Of a stretch of 64,000 bases of DNA, positions 24,989 to 33,725 are shown piece by piece. The notes below the pieces were generated by a model. The model saw nothing but the letters and a program-made list of their open reading frames with translations. It did not search any database and was not told where the DNA came from. This DNA comes from Candidatus Peregrinibacteria bacterium CG10_big_fil_rev_8_21_14_0_10_55_24 (lineage in GTDB: Bacteria; Patescibacteriota; Gracilibacteria; Peribacterales; Peribacteraceae). The stretch is taken from contig PFDV01000001.1 of NCBI GenBank assembly GCA_002772745.1, positions 113,843-177,842 on the forward strand, written 5' to 3'. Each line of letters starts with the position of its first letter. Positions within the stretch are counted from its first letter, which is position 1. Position numbers and translations under genes: made by a program.

Positions 24989-25654
24989 ATGAGTACAGCA
25001 GAAAGAGGCGGCGCGGCGTCCGAACCAAATGAAGAAAAACCACGCTTTGTTATCGGCGCAAAAAAGAATTCTGATGGTACTTGGGATTATTCGCGCGCGG
25101 GGAAAATGAAAGACCCCGAGGGGAAATTAGCAAGAGGAGTAGAAGAAGTGAAAAGACGAGAGAAGGAAGCGCGCGCAAAACGTCTTGAGATTCCCAAAGA
25201 TATTAACCCAGGAAGTGCTGAAATGGCCTGGTATACAATGCGAAACACAATCATCGTTAATGAGGAAGCCGCCAACAAAGCTCGCAAAGAAGGTAAACCA
25301 GATGAACGTCGCGAAGCCCTCATCAAAGCACAAAAAATGCAGCAAACCATGTTTGAGAATGCAAGCATGAGATTTTCCCAAGATTTAATCAAAAAGGGCT
25401 TAGACTCCGGCCAAAGTGTCACCGCAGAACAAGCACAAGAAAGAGCCGCCAACCTTACTGCCGATGAAATGTATGATCTTGTACAGGAATATGTCATAGA
25501 TCATTATGAATCTCTGGAAGATGAGAGTAAGGATGAGGCCTACTTACAGGAAGGACCCTTTGGCGGCAACTACCCAATCAAAGACCTATTGAAGGCGGCA
25601 CGCGACTTGCAAGGAAGGCTTGTTGATGAGGCTTCGCGAGGCGGCAAGAATTGA
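24989..25654 (+). CDS. Hypothetical protein in AT-rich block
   Basis: 221 residues, highly charged and mostly helical, starting MSTAERGGAASEPNEEKP. It has several Lys/Glu/Arg-rich coiled-coil-like stretches and a C-terminal segment with YVIDHYESLEDESKDEAYLQ. No family was recognised. TATAAT at 24957-24962 is a likely -10 box with a leader of about 20 bases. Codon use and composition match the three genes before it rather than the GC-rich flanks. Confidence 0.65.
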   Translation: MSTAERGGAASEPNEEKPRFVIGAKKNSDGTWDYSRAGKMKDPEGKLARGVEEVKRREKEARAKRLEIPKDINPGSAEMAWYTMRNTIIVNEEAANKARKEGKPDERREALIKAQKMQQTMFENASMRFSQDLIKKGLDSGQSVTAEQAQERAANLTADEMYDLVQEYVIDHYESLEDESKDEAYLQEGPFGGNYPIKDLLKAARDLQGRLVDEASRGGKN

Positions 25655-25670
25655 AAAAATGCCAGAATAT

Positions 25671-25700
25671 AATGTCGCCTAATCAGCGACATTGCTTTTC
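25671..25700 (+). terminator. Probable terminator after the AT-rich block
   Basis: AATGTCGC (25671-25678) and GCGACATT (25686-25693) form an eight-base stem with a seven-base loop, followed by GCTTTTC. The loop-side bases TCGCCTAA are also complementary to the GTTAGGCGA at 24501-24509, so the site could instead be the R'' part of a third attC-like site. Confidence 0.5.
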
Positions 25701-25938
25701 ATTACAGCATATGACACTGCATAGCCAGCTCACTCTTTTCCGAAAGAGCTCGCCCAAATTGCACACTGGTGACACGGCTTTCGCCGTGACATTGTACCAA
25801 CGTGCAACTACGTCTATGCAGAAACATTACATTGAGCAAAAGCCCTCATTTTTCGCATCCACATGCGCATTTGATTAAATTTAATAAATGTTGTATAATA
25901 ATATCAAACACATTTTATTTCCCTTCCCAATTCCCCGT

Positions 25939-26271
25939 ATGGTTAACCGCAACAATGTGGTCGTTGCCGCTCTCGCTGGGCTCGTCGTGGGCGTACTTAT
26001 GGGCGCAGGGACCGTGCAGTACGCACAGGTCATTGCGTTCCAGGGCACCGATCCCACGTATGCCAAGTCCCAGGAGAACTGGCGCACTGCCGTCGAGGGA
26101 GAGCTGAGGAATCGCAGCGACATAGAGGACGAGTATGTCGTCCCCTTCGTCCGCGTGCGCTCCAGCGCTCCTGAGAACGAGCAGGCCGATCGCGCGACAC
26201 CGCGCGATTTGCGCTACGAGATCTACTACAACGACGAGGAAGATCCGGTGCTCTACCGGATGTACCCTTAA
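25939..26271 (+). CDS. Membrane-anchored hypothetical protein
   Basis: 110 residues from ATG 25939. One N-terminal hydrophobic segment (VVVAALAGLVVGVLMGAG) is either an uncleaved anchor or a signal peptide. The remaining 85 residues are polar and acidic (RNRSDIEDEYVV, EIYYNDEEDPVLYRMY). No family was recognised. It is the first GC-rich gene after the AT-rich block and is followed by a strong terminator. Confidence 0.65.
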   Translation: MVNRNNVVVAALAGLVVGVLMGAGTVQYAQVIAFQGTDPTYAKSQENWRTAVEGELRNRSDIEDEYVVPFVRVRSSAPENEQADRATPRDLRYEIYYNDEEDPVLYRMYP

Positions 26272-26300
26272 CTGGAAACAACGTCGTTACCAAGGGAAGG

Positions 26301-26330
26301 GAGCGCAGAGCATGCGCTCTCTTTCTGTTT
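26301..26330. terminator. Rho-independent terminator between convergent genes
   Basis: GAGCGCA (26301-26307) and TGCGCTC (26313-26319) form a stem with loop GAGCA, followed by TCTTTCTGTTT. It separates the membrane protein gene from the convergent SLH-sortase gene. Confidence 0.75.
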
Positions 26331-27558
26331 AACGCACCGCAATCGAACTCACGGGCAACGCGTGCACCAGGTAGCGCTGCGCAATGGAATCGGGAGGCCA
26401 GCAGGTATAGAGGATGAGCTCCTCCCCTGCTCCATCGTCACGGAATGGAGCGGTATCGCTCGCTGCGATGGTCTGCTTATGACTGACTTCATACGCAAAG
26501 AGCTTGCCATCGAATGTTACATAGATGCGATCGCCTGTATTGAGCTTATTCACCTGACGGAAGACCTTCGTGTACTGCGACACGTCCCACGGATAACTGG
26601 AGGAGTGACCGTAGATCATGATCTTTCCGCTCGTTCCCGGGTAGCTGAAGAGGTGGCCCACTCCCGCCTGCAAGGGGGCGAGTACGCCGTTGGATGTAAA
26701 GGGATCGCTGGGATGCGTAATAGTGAGATCGGTAATGCCCAGCGACGGCATGGTAATGGAGAAATACTTCTCCGAGGAGTACTGCGTATTCGCAGCCACG
26801 GCAGGCTGTGGGACGCGAATCTGCACCCCCCCGGACGTCCCTTGCGTTTGAGGAACCGCAATGCGCTGTTGAGGAACGGCGGTGACAGTATTCGACGCCG
26901 GGGCAGCAGCAGGTTCCGTGAATTGTACTGCGCCCGTGCTCTCGAGCATCGCTAGGCGATACACAATGTCAAAGAATCTCCCCCGGCTCAAAATCTGTCC
27001 AAGTTCCAGACGCCCCTGATGCATGACAAGATTCTTGGCAATGGCAGCATTGATGTAGGGTGTAAACCATGCATGGTCTCGATTTTGAACAAAGGGAGAA
27101 AGTTGCGCGCCATTCTCCGCACCGCGCACACCATACGCACGCAGTGCCATGGCTATCCCCTCCTCAACGGTCAGATATCTCCCCGGTTTAAAGGTGCTAT
27201 CGGGATACCCCGTGACCATATTCTCCTCAAATGCCGCTTCTACGTACGGCGCATACCACGCGCGCTGATCCACATCGGAGAAGAGCGGGAGCGGCGCCAG
27301 ATTCTGCGTAAACCAAGCAACGCGGTCGGGATTCTTAAGTTTGAGAAGTACCTTCAATGCCTCCACACGATTGAGAGGAGCATTAGGCTTGCCTTCGCCA
27401 TCGCTGTACCCTTCTACCGCCCCCTTCCCCATAAGGTACTCAAAGGCAGTCTCATAGGGAGTCGAGCGCACATCGCTGAGCACCACGGGCGCCGAGAGCG
27501 CCTGCGAGGCAAAGCCAATAACGAGGATCCACGCGAGTGGGAGGAGAAGTCTCTGCAT
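26329..27558 (-). CDS. Sortase with three N-terminal SLH domains
   Basis: 409 residues with a signal peptide (1-22). Three S-layer homology repeats follow: about 27-72 (LSDVRSTPYETAFEYLMGKG), about 90-145 (FSDVDQRAWYAPYVEAAFEE, GYPDSTFKPGRYLTVEEG) and about 150-205. After a Pro/Gln/Thr linker, residues 260-409 are a sortase fold with His in YGHSSSYP (about 316), Cys in LILYTCWPPD (about 384) and Arg in SIAQRYLVHA (about 394). It would attach or cross-link surface proteins, and the SLH repeats would hold it on the wall or S-layer. Fusion of SLH repeats to a sortase is uncommon. Confidence 0.88.
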   Translation of the reverse strand: MQRLLLPLAWILVIGFASQALSAPVVLSDVRSTPYETAFEYLMGKGAVEGYSDGEGKPNAPLNRVEALKVLLKLKNPDRVAWFTQNLAPLPLFSDVDQRAWYAPYVEAAFEENMVTGYPDSTFKPGRYLTVEEGIAMALRAYGVRGAENGAQLSPFVQNRDHAWFTPYINAAIAKNLVMHQGRLELGQILSRGRFFDIVYRLAMLESTGAVQFTEPAAAPASNTVTAVPQQRIAVPQTQGTSGGVQIRVPQPAVAANTQYSSEKYFSITMPSLGITDLTITHPSDPFTSNGVLAPLQAGVGHLFSYPGTSGKIMIYGHSSSYPWDVSQYTKVFRQVNKLNTGDRIYVTFDGKLFAYEVSHKQTIAASDTAPFRDDGAGEELILYTCWPPDSIAQRYLVHALPVSSIAVR

Positions 27559-27566
27559 GGAAGTTG

Positions 27567-27597
27567 AGTATATTACTTGTTTTTGTCAACATGTCAA
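27567..27597 (-). promoter_or_regulatory. Promoter/operator region of the SLH-sortase gene
   Basis: Two TTGACA hexamers stand in tandem (27597-27592 and 27589-27584), followed by overlapping -10 boxes TAATAT (27575-27570) and TATACT (27572-27567). The TATACT box ends eight bases before the ATG, with no Shine-Dalgarno sequence. Confidence 0.6.
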
Positions 27598-27703
27598 CTA
27601 CTGGGGGGCCAAATTCCTTGAAAGAAACGCCATTTCTTCTGGGTATTCCTCAATGGAGGACATGGGAATCTGTTACCCATGCCTCCCCCAAGCATCCCCC
27701 GAC

Positions 27704-27732
27704 TTGCGCTGCTCGTGTTCTCCCGACACACT
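27704..27732 (+). promoter_or_regulatory. ychF promoter
   Basis: TTGCGC, 17 bases, CACACT, then six bases to the ATG at 27739. This supports that start and a leaderless mRNA. Confidence 0.55.
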
Positions 27733-27738
27733 GCGCCC

Positions 27739-28833
27739 ATGGCATTGCGCATGGGCATTGTCGGCCTTCCGAATGTGGGGAAATCCACACTCTTCAATGC
27801 GCTCACGCGCACGCGCGCTGCCCAAGCAAGCAATTTTCCCTTCTGCACGATCGACCCCAACGTCGGCATCGTCGAGGTCCCGGATGTGCGTCTGGATCGC
27901 CTCGCGGCAATCGTACATCCGCAGAAAATCATTCCGGCCACCGTGGAGTTCCTGGATATCGCAGGTCTCGTGAAGGACGCTCACAAGGGTGAAGGATTGG
28001 GGAACCAGTTCTTGGGTTCCATACGAGAAGCGGAAGCACTCTGTCATATTGTGCGGTTCTTCCCGGGTGAATCCATCATGCACGTAGAAGGGAGCGTTGA
28101 TCCCAAGCGCGACCGCGAGACCATCGAGACCGAGCTCATCCTGGCAGATCTGCAGAGCGTGGAGAAACGTCTGGACAGAGCACGCAGCGCCGCGAAGACA
28201 GGCGATAAGGAGAAAGTGCGGGAACTCGCCGTTGCAGAGAAGCTCAAGGCTGCCCTCGATACGGGTAAGCTCGCCCAAAGCGTCACGCTCACGGAAGAGG
28301 AAGATTCCGCGGCACGGTCGTTCTTCCTGCTTACCAGAAAACCTCTCCTCTATGCGCTGAATGTCTCCGAAGAGCAACTCAAAGAACTCTCGGAGGAACG
28401 GGCGCGTCAGATCCTGGGTATTGAGGATGACGCACCGGTGATTCTCGTCTGCGCCAAGGTGGAGGAGGAGCTGCAGGATCTTTCGCCGGAGGAAGGAACA
28501 GAGTACCTCAGCGGATTGGGGCTCACATCCTCGGGTCTCGATCGGTTGATTCATGCCGCTTACCGCGCACTGGGATACATCACGTTTTTCACCGCCGGAC
28601 CCAAGGAGGTGCGCGCGTGGACCGTACGACGCGGCGCCAAAGCCCCGCAGGCCGCCGGCGTCATCCACACGGATTTTGAACGAGGATTCATTCGCGCAGA
28701 AACCATCGCCTATGAGGATTACGTGCAGCTGAGCGGTGAGCAGGGAGCCAAGGCGGCAGGCAAAGCACGCAGTGAAGGTAAGGAATATGTGGTACAAGAC
28801 GGCGATGTGATGCTGTTCAAATTCAACGTGTGA
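27739..28833 (+). CDS. ychF: Ribosome-associated ATPase YchF (Ola1 family)
   Basis: 364 residues from ATG 27739. YchF is an Obg-family nucleotidase that prefers ATP and binds ribosomes. Visible motifs are the P-loop [12 protein letters not shown] (about 6-17), G3 [20 protein letters not shown], the altered G4 NVSE ([11 protein letters not shown]) that marks YchF, and the C-terminal TGS domain ([49 protein letters not shown]). Length matches the family. The stop is directly followed by the RNHCP gene. Confidence 0.97.
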   Translation: MALRMGIVGLPNVGKSTLFNALTRTRAAQASNFPFCTIDPNVGIVEVPDVRLDRLAAIVHPQKIIPATVEFLDIAGLVKDAHKGEGLGNQFLGSIREAEALCHIVRFFPGESIMHVEGSVDPKRDRETIETELILADLQSVEKRLDRARSAAKTGDKEKVRELAVAEKLKAALDTGKLAQSVTLTEEEDSAARSFFLLTRKPLLYALNVSEEQLKELSEERARQILGIEDDAPVILVCAKVEEELQDLSPEEGTEYLSGLGLTSSGLDRLIHAAYRALGYITFFTAGPKEVRAWTVRRGAKAPQAAGVIHTDFERGFIRAETIAYEDYVQLSGEQGAKAAGKARSEGKEYVVQDGDVMLFKFNV

Positions 28834-28835
28834 GC

Positions 28836-29141
28836 ATGGTTTTCATCCCCCGTCAGGAACCGTTCGTCTGTGAACACTGCGGCGCAGTGGTAGAGCCCCT
28901 CTCCAAAGGAACGTACCGCAACCACTGCCCCCACTGCCTCTGGAGCAAGCACGTTGACCTGGAAGGACCGGGGGACCGTCGTTCATCCTGTGGAGCTCTT
29001 ATGCGACCCGTAGGACTCGACCAGCGCGCGAAGAAGGGGTTCGTTCTCATTCATCGCTGCGAACGGTGCGCCAAGGAAATTGCGAACAAAACGGCGCCGG
29101 ATGACGATCTTTCGGCATTTCCTCCTGAGGGTTGCCCTTAA
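28836..29141 (+). CDS. RNHCP-domain zinc-binding protein
   Basis: 101 residues. The family signature TYRNHCPHCLWSKHVD is present at about 27-42, flanked by CEHCG before and CGALM and CERC after, giving several paired cysteines for zinc. It starts two bases after the ychF stop, so it is probably co-translated with ychF. A GTG at 28830 is an alternative start. The function of RNHCP proteins is unknown; small size and zinc pairs suggest nucleic-acid or ribosome contact. Confidence 0.85.
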   Translation: MVFIPRQEPFVCEHCGAVVEPLSKGTYRNHCPHCLWSKHVDLEGPGDRRSSCGALMRPVGLDQRAKKGFVLIHRCERCAKEIANKTAPDDDLSAFPPEGCP

Positions 29142-29180
29142 GCGAGTTCTGGAGAATAGAGAGAGATACTGGAGGGTTTA

Positions 29181-29220
29181 CCCTGAGCAAATCCGCCGAA
29201 GGCGGACGAGTCGAGGGGTG
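29181..29220. repeat. REP-like palindrome
   Basis: CCCTGAGCAA, hairpin TCCGCC-GAA-GGCGGA, then CGAGTCGAGGGGTG. It shares its frame with the element at 18241-18284. It lies downstream of the RNHCP gene. Confidence 0.6.
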
Positions 29221-29341
29221 TACATATGTTCAATCTATTTGTTCATCTTTTTACGCTCTTGCAAGGGCTCTTTGTTAATAGAGTCTTGAAATATATTACA
29301 CAGTCGGCGTAGGCTTCGCCCCCCAACCCTTTCGCACAATC

Positions 29342-29395
29342 ATGCGCGCCTTCCTCATTGTCGCACTCTTCGGCGTCCTCTTCCTCTCTCTGTAG
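29342..29395 (+). CDS. Possible 17-residue hydrophobic peptide
   Basis: ATG at 29342 opens MRAFLIVALFGVLFLSL followed by TAG. It would be a single membrane-spanning or signal-like peptide. CACAAT lies just before the ATG. It may equally be the severed signal peptide of a lost exported protein. Evidence is limited to the reading frame. Confidence 0.2.
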   Translation: MRAFLIVALFGVLFLSL

Positions 29396-29402
29396 CAGAA
29401 GA

Positions 29403-29816
29403 TTACAGGAGTGCACTGAACTGCGACACATACCGATCGCTGTACGCAGGTTTGAGCGGGACTGCTTCACCGACGTTTCCCTCGGGGATAAGGACGAGCT
29501 GATCATTGTGTGTTTGCGGATGTTCCGCAACGGCGATATCGAAATTTCCTTCGAGAGGTTGTTCAAGGACAGATGTCACTCCATGAGCGTCCATGTCCTT
29601 CTCAATTTGTTTCTTGAGCGCTTCGCGCACAACGGGTTCAGTTTGGAGCGCTAGATTGAGGTTCGCGAGTTCCTCGTTTCTGCGCATGATCTCCCCCGCT
29701 CTCTCAGGCCCCACAACGAGCTTCTCGCGAAGCTTGGGGTCAATCCTCGTCAGACGCTCGATGGCTTTGCGTCGTTCGTGCGAGGGAATGGAATCCAGCC
29801 AGGTGCCTTCGGACAT
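29403..29816 (-). CDS. Hypothetical protein, cytoplasmic, helical
   Basis: 137 residues from ATG 29816, chosen because TACTCT (29828-29823) ends six bases upstream. The N-terminal half is charged and helical (SHERRKAIERLTRIDPKLREKL, GEIMRRNEELANLNLALQ). The C-terminal half contains a His/Asp segment (AVAEHPQTHNDQLVLIPEGN). No family was recognised. Confidence 0.6.
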   Translation of the reverse strand: MSEGTWLDSIPSHERRKAIERLTRIDPKLREKLVVGPERAGEIMRRNEELANLNLALQTEPVVREALKKQIEKDMDAHGVTSVLEQPLEGNFDIAVAEHPQTHNDQLVLIPEGNVGEAVPLKPAYSDRYVSQFSALL

Positions 29817-29934
29817 ACGAGCAGAGTACCAAGAAGCTGAAGACACTGCACAGAAAATGTGAGGAGGGGGGAGGCAGTAGCTGCCTATCAACCCCCTCCT
29901 CTCCCCCCAACCTCCCACCAGCCATATCGCAGCG

Positions 29935-29970
29935 GGAACCCGGGGATCGAACCCCGGGAGTCCCAGAGTT
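29935..29970. repeat. GC-rich nested hairpin with T-arm-like loop
   Basis: GGGA, a bulge, CCCGGGG, loop ATCGAA, CCCCGGG, a bulge, TCCC: 11 base pairs in all. On the minus strand the loop reads TTCGAT, like a tRNA T-loop, but no acceptor or anticodon arm can be built around it. It lies 3' of nrdJ and lacks a T-run. Confidence 0.45.
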
Positions 29971-30034
29971 CGCTAGATCGAGCGTGATCGCCCCCCAGGA
30001 AGGGGTCAAGCAAGTGCTACCGAAAGTGGAATGA

Positions 30035-33000
30035 TCAACTGCAACCGGAGGTCGCACCACAGTCGAGGCACACTTCGCACGAGCCGTTCGCCTTCACCCG
30101 CAGGCTGCCGCAACTACCACAGATAGCACCGGTAAAGCCTTGCAGGCGCGCCTGATCGATCTTGGAAGCGACGGTCCCTACTTCCTCCTGCGCGTTCTCG
30201 ATCTCCTCGGTTTGGTGCAGCGCAAATACGGTTTCAACGGGGGCCGTTGGGGCCGCACCTCCCTCATCCACCACAGGAAGCCTCATGGCGAAGGCATCTT
30301 TGCTCTTTGTTCCTTCACTGTAGGCAAACTCCACGAGCTCTCCATTATGGAACTGCTTGGCTTGCTCTTTGGAAAGGAACTTGAGCGCCAGCCAGCGTCC
30401 GAGGTAGTCCATCAAGCTCTTCACCATGGGGATTTCCTTATTGATGGTCATGCCCATAGGCTCGAAGCGCGTACGCACCAGCTTGGCGCAGAGAACATCC
30501 AGGGGAACCCCGTACTGCAGGTTCATGGAGAGACTCAGGGCCAGCGTATCCATGACACCGGAGAGCGTGGAACCCTCCTTGCTCATCTTAATGAAGATTT
30601 CACCGGGGGTGCCATCCTCGTAGAGCCCCACATGCAGGTACCCCTCGTGACCGGCAACCGAGAATTTATGCGTGATGGACATGCGCTCATCGGGAAGTTT
30701 TCTCCTGCGCGGAACTTCTTTGATGACGATGCGTTCCACGATTTCCTTTGCTTCCTTTGCTTCCTTTGCTTCTTGTACTTCCTTCCTCTTCTCTGACCGA
30801 TTGCTCAACGGCTGACTCAACTTGCACCCGTCACGGTAGAGCGCGTTGGACTTGAGTCCCAGCTTCCAGCTGAGGAAGTACGCGTTTTTGATATCTTCCA
30901 CCGTCGCCTCGTGGGGAAGATTGATGGTTTTGGAAATGGACCCCGTGATGAAGGGTTGTGCAGCGGCCATCATGCGGATATGGCCCTCCGGGGCAATGAA
31001 ACGCTGACCGATTTTTCCGCAGCGGCTTGCACAATCAAAGACTGGAAGGTGTTCAGGTTTAAGGCGAGGGGCGCCCTCAATCGTCATGTGACCGCACACG
31101 GTTGTATTGGCCTCCTCAACCTGCTCCTCGCTAAACCCGAGCGCGGTGAGCAAATCGAATAAGGGGGCTTCGCGCTCTTCTTTTTTAAAGCCCAGACGAT
31201 CCATGGCATCATCACCGAGGACGAACCTGTTGAACGCAAACCTGAGTTCAAAGACCTGAGGAAGCGTTTTCTCGACGCTGGCGATGTCCTCGTCCGCGAA
31301 CCCCTTCTCCTTGAGTGACTGTCGGTTGATGTGCGGCGCGCCCTCCAGCGAGAGCGTTCCCAAGACATAGCGCATGATGTCCTTGACCTCATGGTCGCTG
31401 TACCCCAGAGCAGAGAGTGCCGGTTTGGTCGATTGATTCGCGATTTTCATGTATCCACCACCCGAGAGTTTCTTAAATTTGACGAGAGCGAAATCCGGCT
31501 CTACGCCCGTCGTGTCGCAATCCATGAGAAGACCGATCGTCCCCGTGGGAGCGATCACCGATACCTGCGCGTTGCGGTAACCGTACTTCTCCCCCATCGC
31601 AAGAGCACGATCCCAACATTCCTTGGCCGACTCTAAGAGAAAGGAGGAACAGACCTTCTGATCAATACCTACGGGAGTCACGTGCAAACCCTCGTATTCG
31701 GCTTTGGGAGCCGCGTAGGCAGCGCGGCGGTGGTTGCGGATCACGCGCAACATGTGCTCACGATTACGCTGGAATCCTGCAAAAACCCCCAGATGTTTGG
31801 CCATTTCCGCCGACGTGGCATAGGACTCACCCGTGAGGATGGCAGAAATCGCGGCGCAGGTCGCTCTGCCTTCCGGTGAATCGTAGGGAATGCCCATGCG
31901 CATGAGCATGGCGCCGAGGTTCGCGTACCCCAGCCCCAACGTGCGAAACTCGTAGCTCAAGCGCGCGATCTCGCGGCTGGGGAACTGCGCCATAAGCACG
32001 GAGATTTCCAACACGATGGTCCACAGGCGTGCTGCATGGCGGAAGCGTTCCACCTCGAACGTGCCGTGCTCTGTATCATAGAACTTGAGGACGTTGATGG
32101 ACGCCAGGTTGCATGCGGTGTTATCCAGGAACATGTACTCGCTGCAGGGGTTCGACGCATTGATCGGCCCGTCCTGAGGACAGGTATGCCAGTCGTTGAT
32201 CGTCGTGTCGTACTGCACACCCGGATCCGCGCACGCCCACGCTGCGTACCCGATTTTATCCCACAAATCACGCGCTTTGAGCGCTTTGCAGGGAACGGGG
32301 TCGCGCCCCTCCTCCTTGGCACGTTTGAGCTCCGTTCGCCAGTAGAGATTCCATGTACCGTTCTTCTCCACCTGTTCAAAGAAGTGGTGCGGGATGCGCA
32401 CGGAGTTATTGGAGTTCTGGCCCGACACCGTCTGGTACGCCTCGTCATCGAATCCCGTGGAGTACCCGGACTCGGCAAGCGCCGCGACTTTCTTTTCTTC
32501 GTTAACCTTCCAATTGACGAAGGTTTCGATATCCGGATGATCCAGGTTAAGGCAGACCATTTTCGCCGCACGGCGCGTGGTGCCGCCGGATTTGATGGCC
32601 CCCGCGGCGCGGTCGCCGATCTTGAGGAAGCTCATGAGCCCCGAGCTCCTCCCTCCCCCGGAAAGCGGTTCGCCATCGCCGCGGATGGCGCTGAAGTTCG
32701 TGCCCGTGCCGGAACCGAATTTGAAAAGACGCGCTTCGCGGACCCACAGATCCATGATGCCGCCGGGGTTCACCATGTCGTCATCCACAGACTGGATGAA
32801 GCACGCATGCGGCTGGGGATGCGTGTAGGCATCCTCGCTCTGGCGTACGTCCCCAGTTTTAGGGTCGCAGTAATAGTGCCCTTGTGCCGGCCCCGTGATG
32901 CCGTAGGCCCAGTGGAGCCCCGTGTTGAACCACTGGGGACTGTTGGGCGCCGCCATCTGGTGCACCATCATGTACTTAAGCTCATCTTCGAACGCCTGCG

Positions 33001-33436
33001 CGTCCTGCGCGGTTTCAAAGTACCCGTGCCGCTCTGCCCACGCGCGCCAACACCCAGTCATACGGCCGATCACCTGCTTCACGCTGCGCTCGGGACCCGT
33101 GACAGGATTTCCCTGTGCATCGTTCTCCACTTCCCCTTTCGCATCGACCTGCGGCACACCCGCCTTGCGGAAATACTTACTCACGACGATGTCCGTTGCT
33201 ACCTGGCTCCAATCGGCGGGAATTTCGGCCCCCTCCATCTCAAATACCACCGATCCGTCCGGGTTGGTGATCTTGCTCGTGCGTCGCTCGTAGGCAACCT
33301 CCTCCAAGGGGTCGCTCCCCGGCGTGGTGAACACACGCGGAATCGAGAGGCCTTTGTGAACACTTTTCTTAGGGGAGGACACCATGCCCTGGGAGGCTAA
33401 ATCGGTGTCCGTTGTGGTCGGAGCGGGCGGATTCAT
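30035..33436 (-). CDS. nrdJ: Adenosylcobalamin-dependent (class II) ribonucleoside-diphosphate reductase
   Basis: 1133 residues from ATG 33436. It makes deoxyribonucleotides from ribonucleotides using a B12-generated thiyl radical. Class II features are NPCSEY (about 430), NTACNLASINVLKF, PTGTIGLLMDCDTTGVEPDF (about 630) and HINRQSL. The long C-terminus includes an EAKEAKEAKE low-complexity hinge and a final zinc-ribbon-like tail CGSCG...CEVCLDCG (about 1105-1130) that probably reloads the active-site cysteines. No nrdA/nrdB or corrinoid synthesis gene is seen in the window, so cobalamin would have to be scavenged. Confidence 0.95.
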   Translation of the reverse strand: MNPPAPTTTDTDLASQGMVSSPKKSVHKGLSIPRVFTTPGSDPLEEVAYERRTSKITNPDGSVVFEMEGAEIPADWSQVATDIVVSKYFRKAGVPQVDAKGEVENDAQGNPVTGPERSVKQVIGRMTGCWRAWAERHGYFETAQDAQAFEDELKYMMVHQMAAPNSPQWFNTGLHWAYGITGPAQGHYYCDPKTGDVRQSEDAYTHPQPHACFIQSVDDDMVNPGGIMDLWVREARLFKFGSGTGTNFSAIRGDGEPLSGGGRSSGLMSFLKIGDRAAGAIKSGGTTRRAAKMVCLNLDHPDIETFVNWKVNEEKKVAALAESGYSTGFDDEAYQTVSGQNSNNSVRIPHHFFEQVEKNGTWNLYWRTELKRAKEEGRDPVPCKALKARDLWDKIGYAAWACADPGVQYDTTINDWHTCPQDGPINASNPCSEYMFLDNTACNLASINVLKFYDTEHGTFEVERFRHAARLWTIVLEISVLMAQFPSREIARLSYEFRTLGLGYANLGAMLMRMGIPYDSPEGRATCAAISAILTGESYATSAEMAKHLGVFAGFQRNREHMLRVIRNHRRAAYAAPKAEYEGLHVTPVGIDQKVCSSFLLESAKECWDRALAMGEKYGYRNAQVSVIAPTGTIGLLMDCDTTGVEPDFALVKFKKLSGGGYMKIANQSTKPALSALGYSDHEVKDIMRYVLGTLSLEGAPHINRQSLKEKGFADEDIASVEKTLPQVFELRFAFNRFVLGDDAMDRLGFKKEEREAPLFDLLTALGFSEEQVEEANTTVCGHMTIEGAPRLKPEHLPVFDCASRCGKIGQRFIAPEGHIRMMAAAQPFITGSISKTINLPHEATVEDIKNAYFLSWKLGLKSNALYRDGCKLSQPLSNRSEKRKEVQEAKEAKEAKEIVERIVIKEVPRRRKLPDERMSITHKFSVAGHEGYLHVGLYEDGTPGEIFIKMSKEGSTLSGVMDTLALSLSMNLQYGVPLDVLCAKLVRTRFEPMGMTINKEIPMVKSLMDYLGRWLALKFLSKEQAKQFHNGELVEFAYSEGTKSKDAFAMRLPVVDEGGAAPTAPVETVFALHQTEEIENAQEEVGTVASKIDQARLQGFTGAICGSCGSLRVKANGSCEVCLDCGATSGCS

Positions 33437-33593
33437 GGGAGAGAGGACAGGGAAAGCAAACACAACATCCTGTGCCTAAACACAGCAATCACACACGATA
33501 TATGGTACTCTATCCCCCTTCAACCAACTGTCATTGCTCTGGAGAGCGGATGCCATCGTAATGTACGAAGGTCAGGTGGAGTCACCGTGGAGA

Positions 33594-33698
33594 ACGTGCG
33601 GAAGGTGAAGTCATCAGGTGTTGAAAGTGCGGAAGGTGCAGAAGGTCGGTATCTCCTCCATTCTCGTTACTCCCCACACCTCCCGCACCTCCCACACA
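33594..33698. repeat. Intergenic inverted repeat, GGAAGGT family
   Basis: The purine-rich arm (33594-33648: ACGTGCGGAAGGTG, AGTGCGGAAGGTGCAGAAGG) faces CACACCTCCCGCACCTCC (33675-33692). It ends just upstream of the -10 box of the flavodoxin-fold gene. Confidence 0.6.
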
Positions 33699-33725
33699 TG
33701 GTCATCCATCTGCTACCATTCCCCT

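Noticed and set aside
25651..25878. 75-residue frame after the AT-rich block
   Set aside because: It covers a hairpin-rich spacer, has a biased composition and no start signal.
27673..28797. 374-residue open frame antisense to ychF
   Set aside because: It is the mirror of a fully recognised YchF gene; the protein has no sensible domain and is explained by codon bias of the sense gene.
29900..30034. tRNA or tmRNA on the minus strand
   Set aside because: Only a T-arm-like hairpin can be drawn; the T stem has a mismatch in standard register and no acceptor, D or anticodon arm exists.
32036..33400. 454-residue plus-strand frame across nrdJ
   Set aside because: nrdJ motifs cover the opposite strand; the plus frame is Arg/His-rich without a domain.
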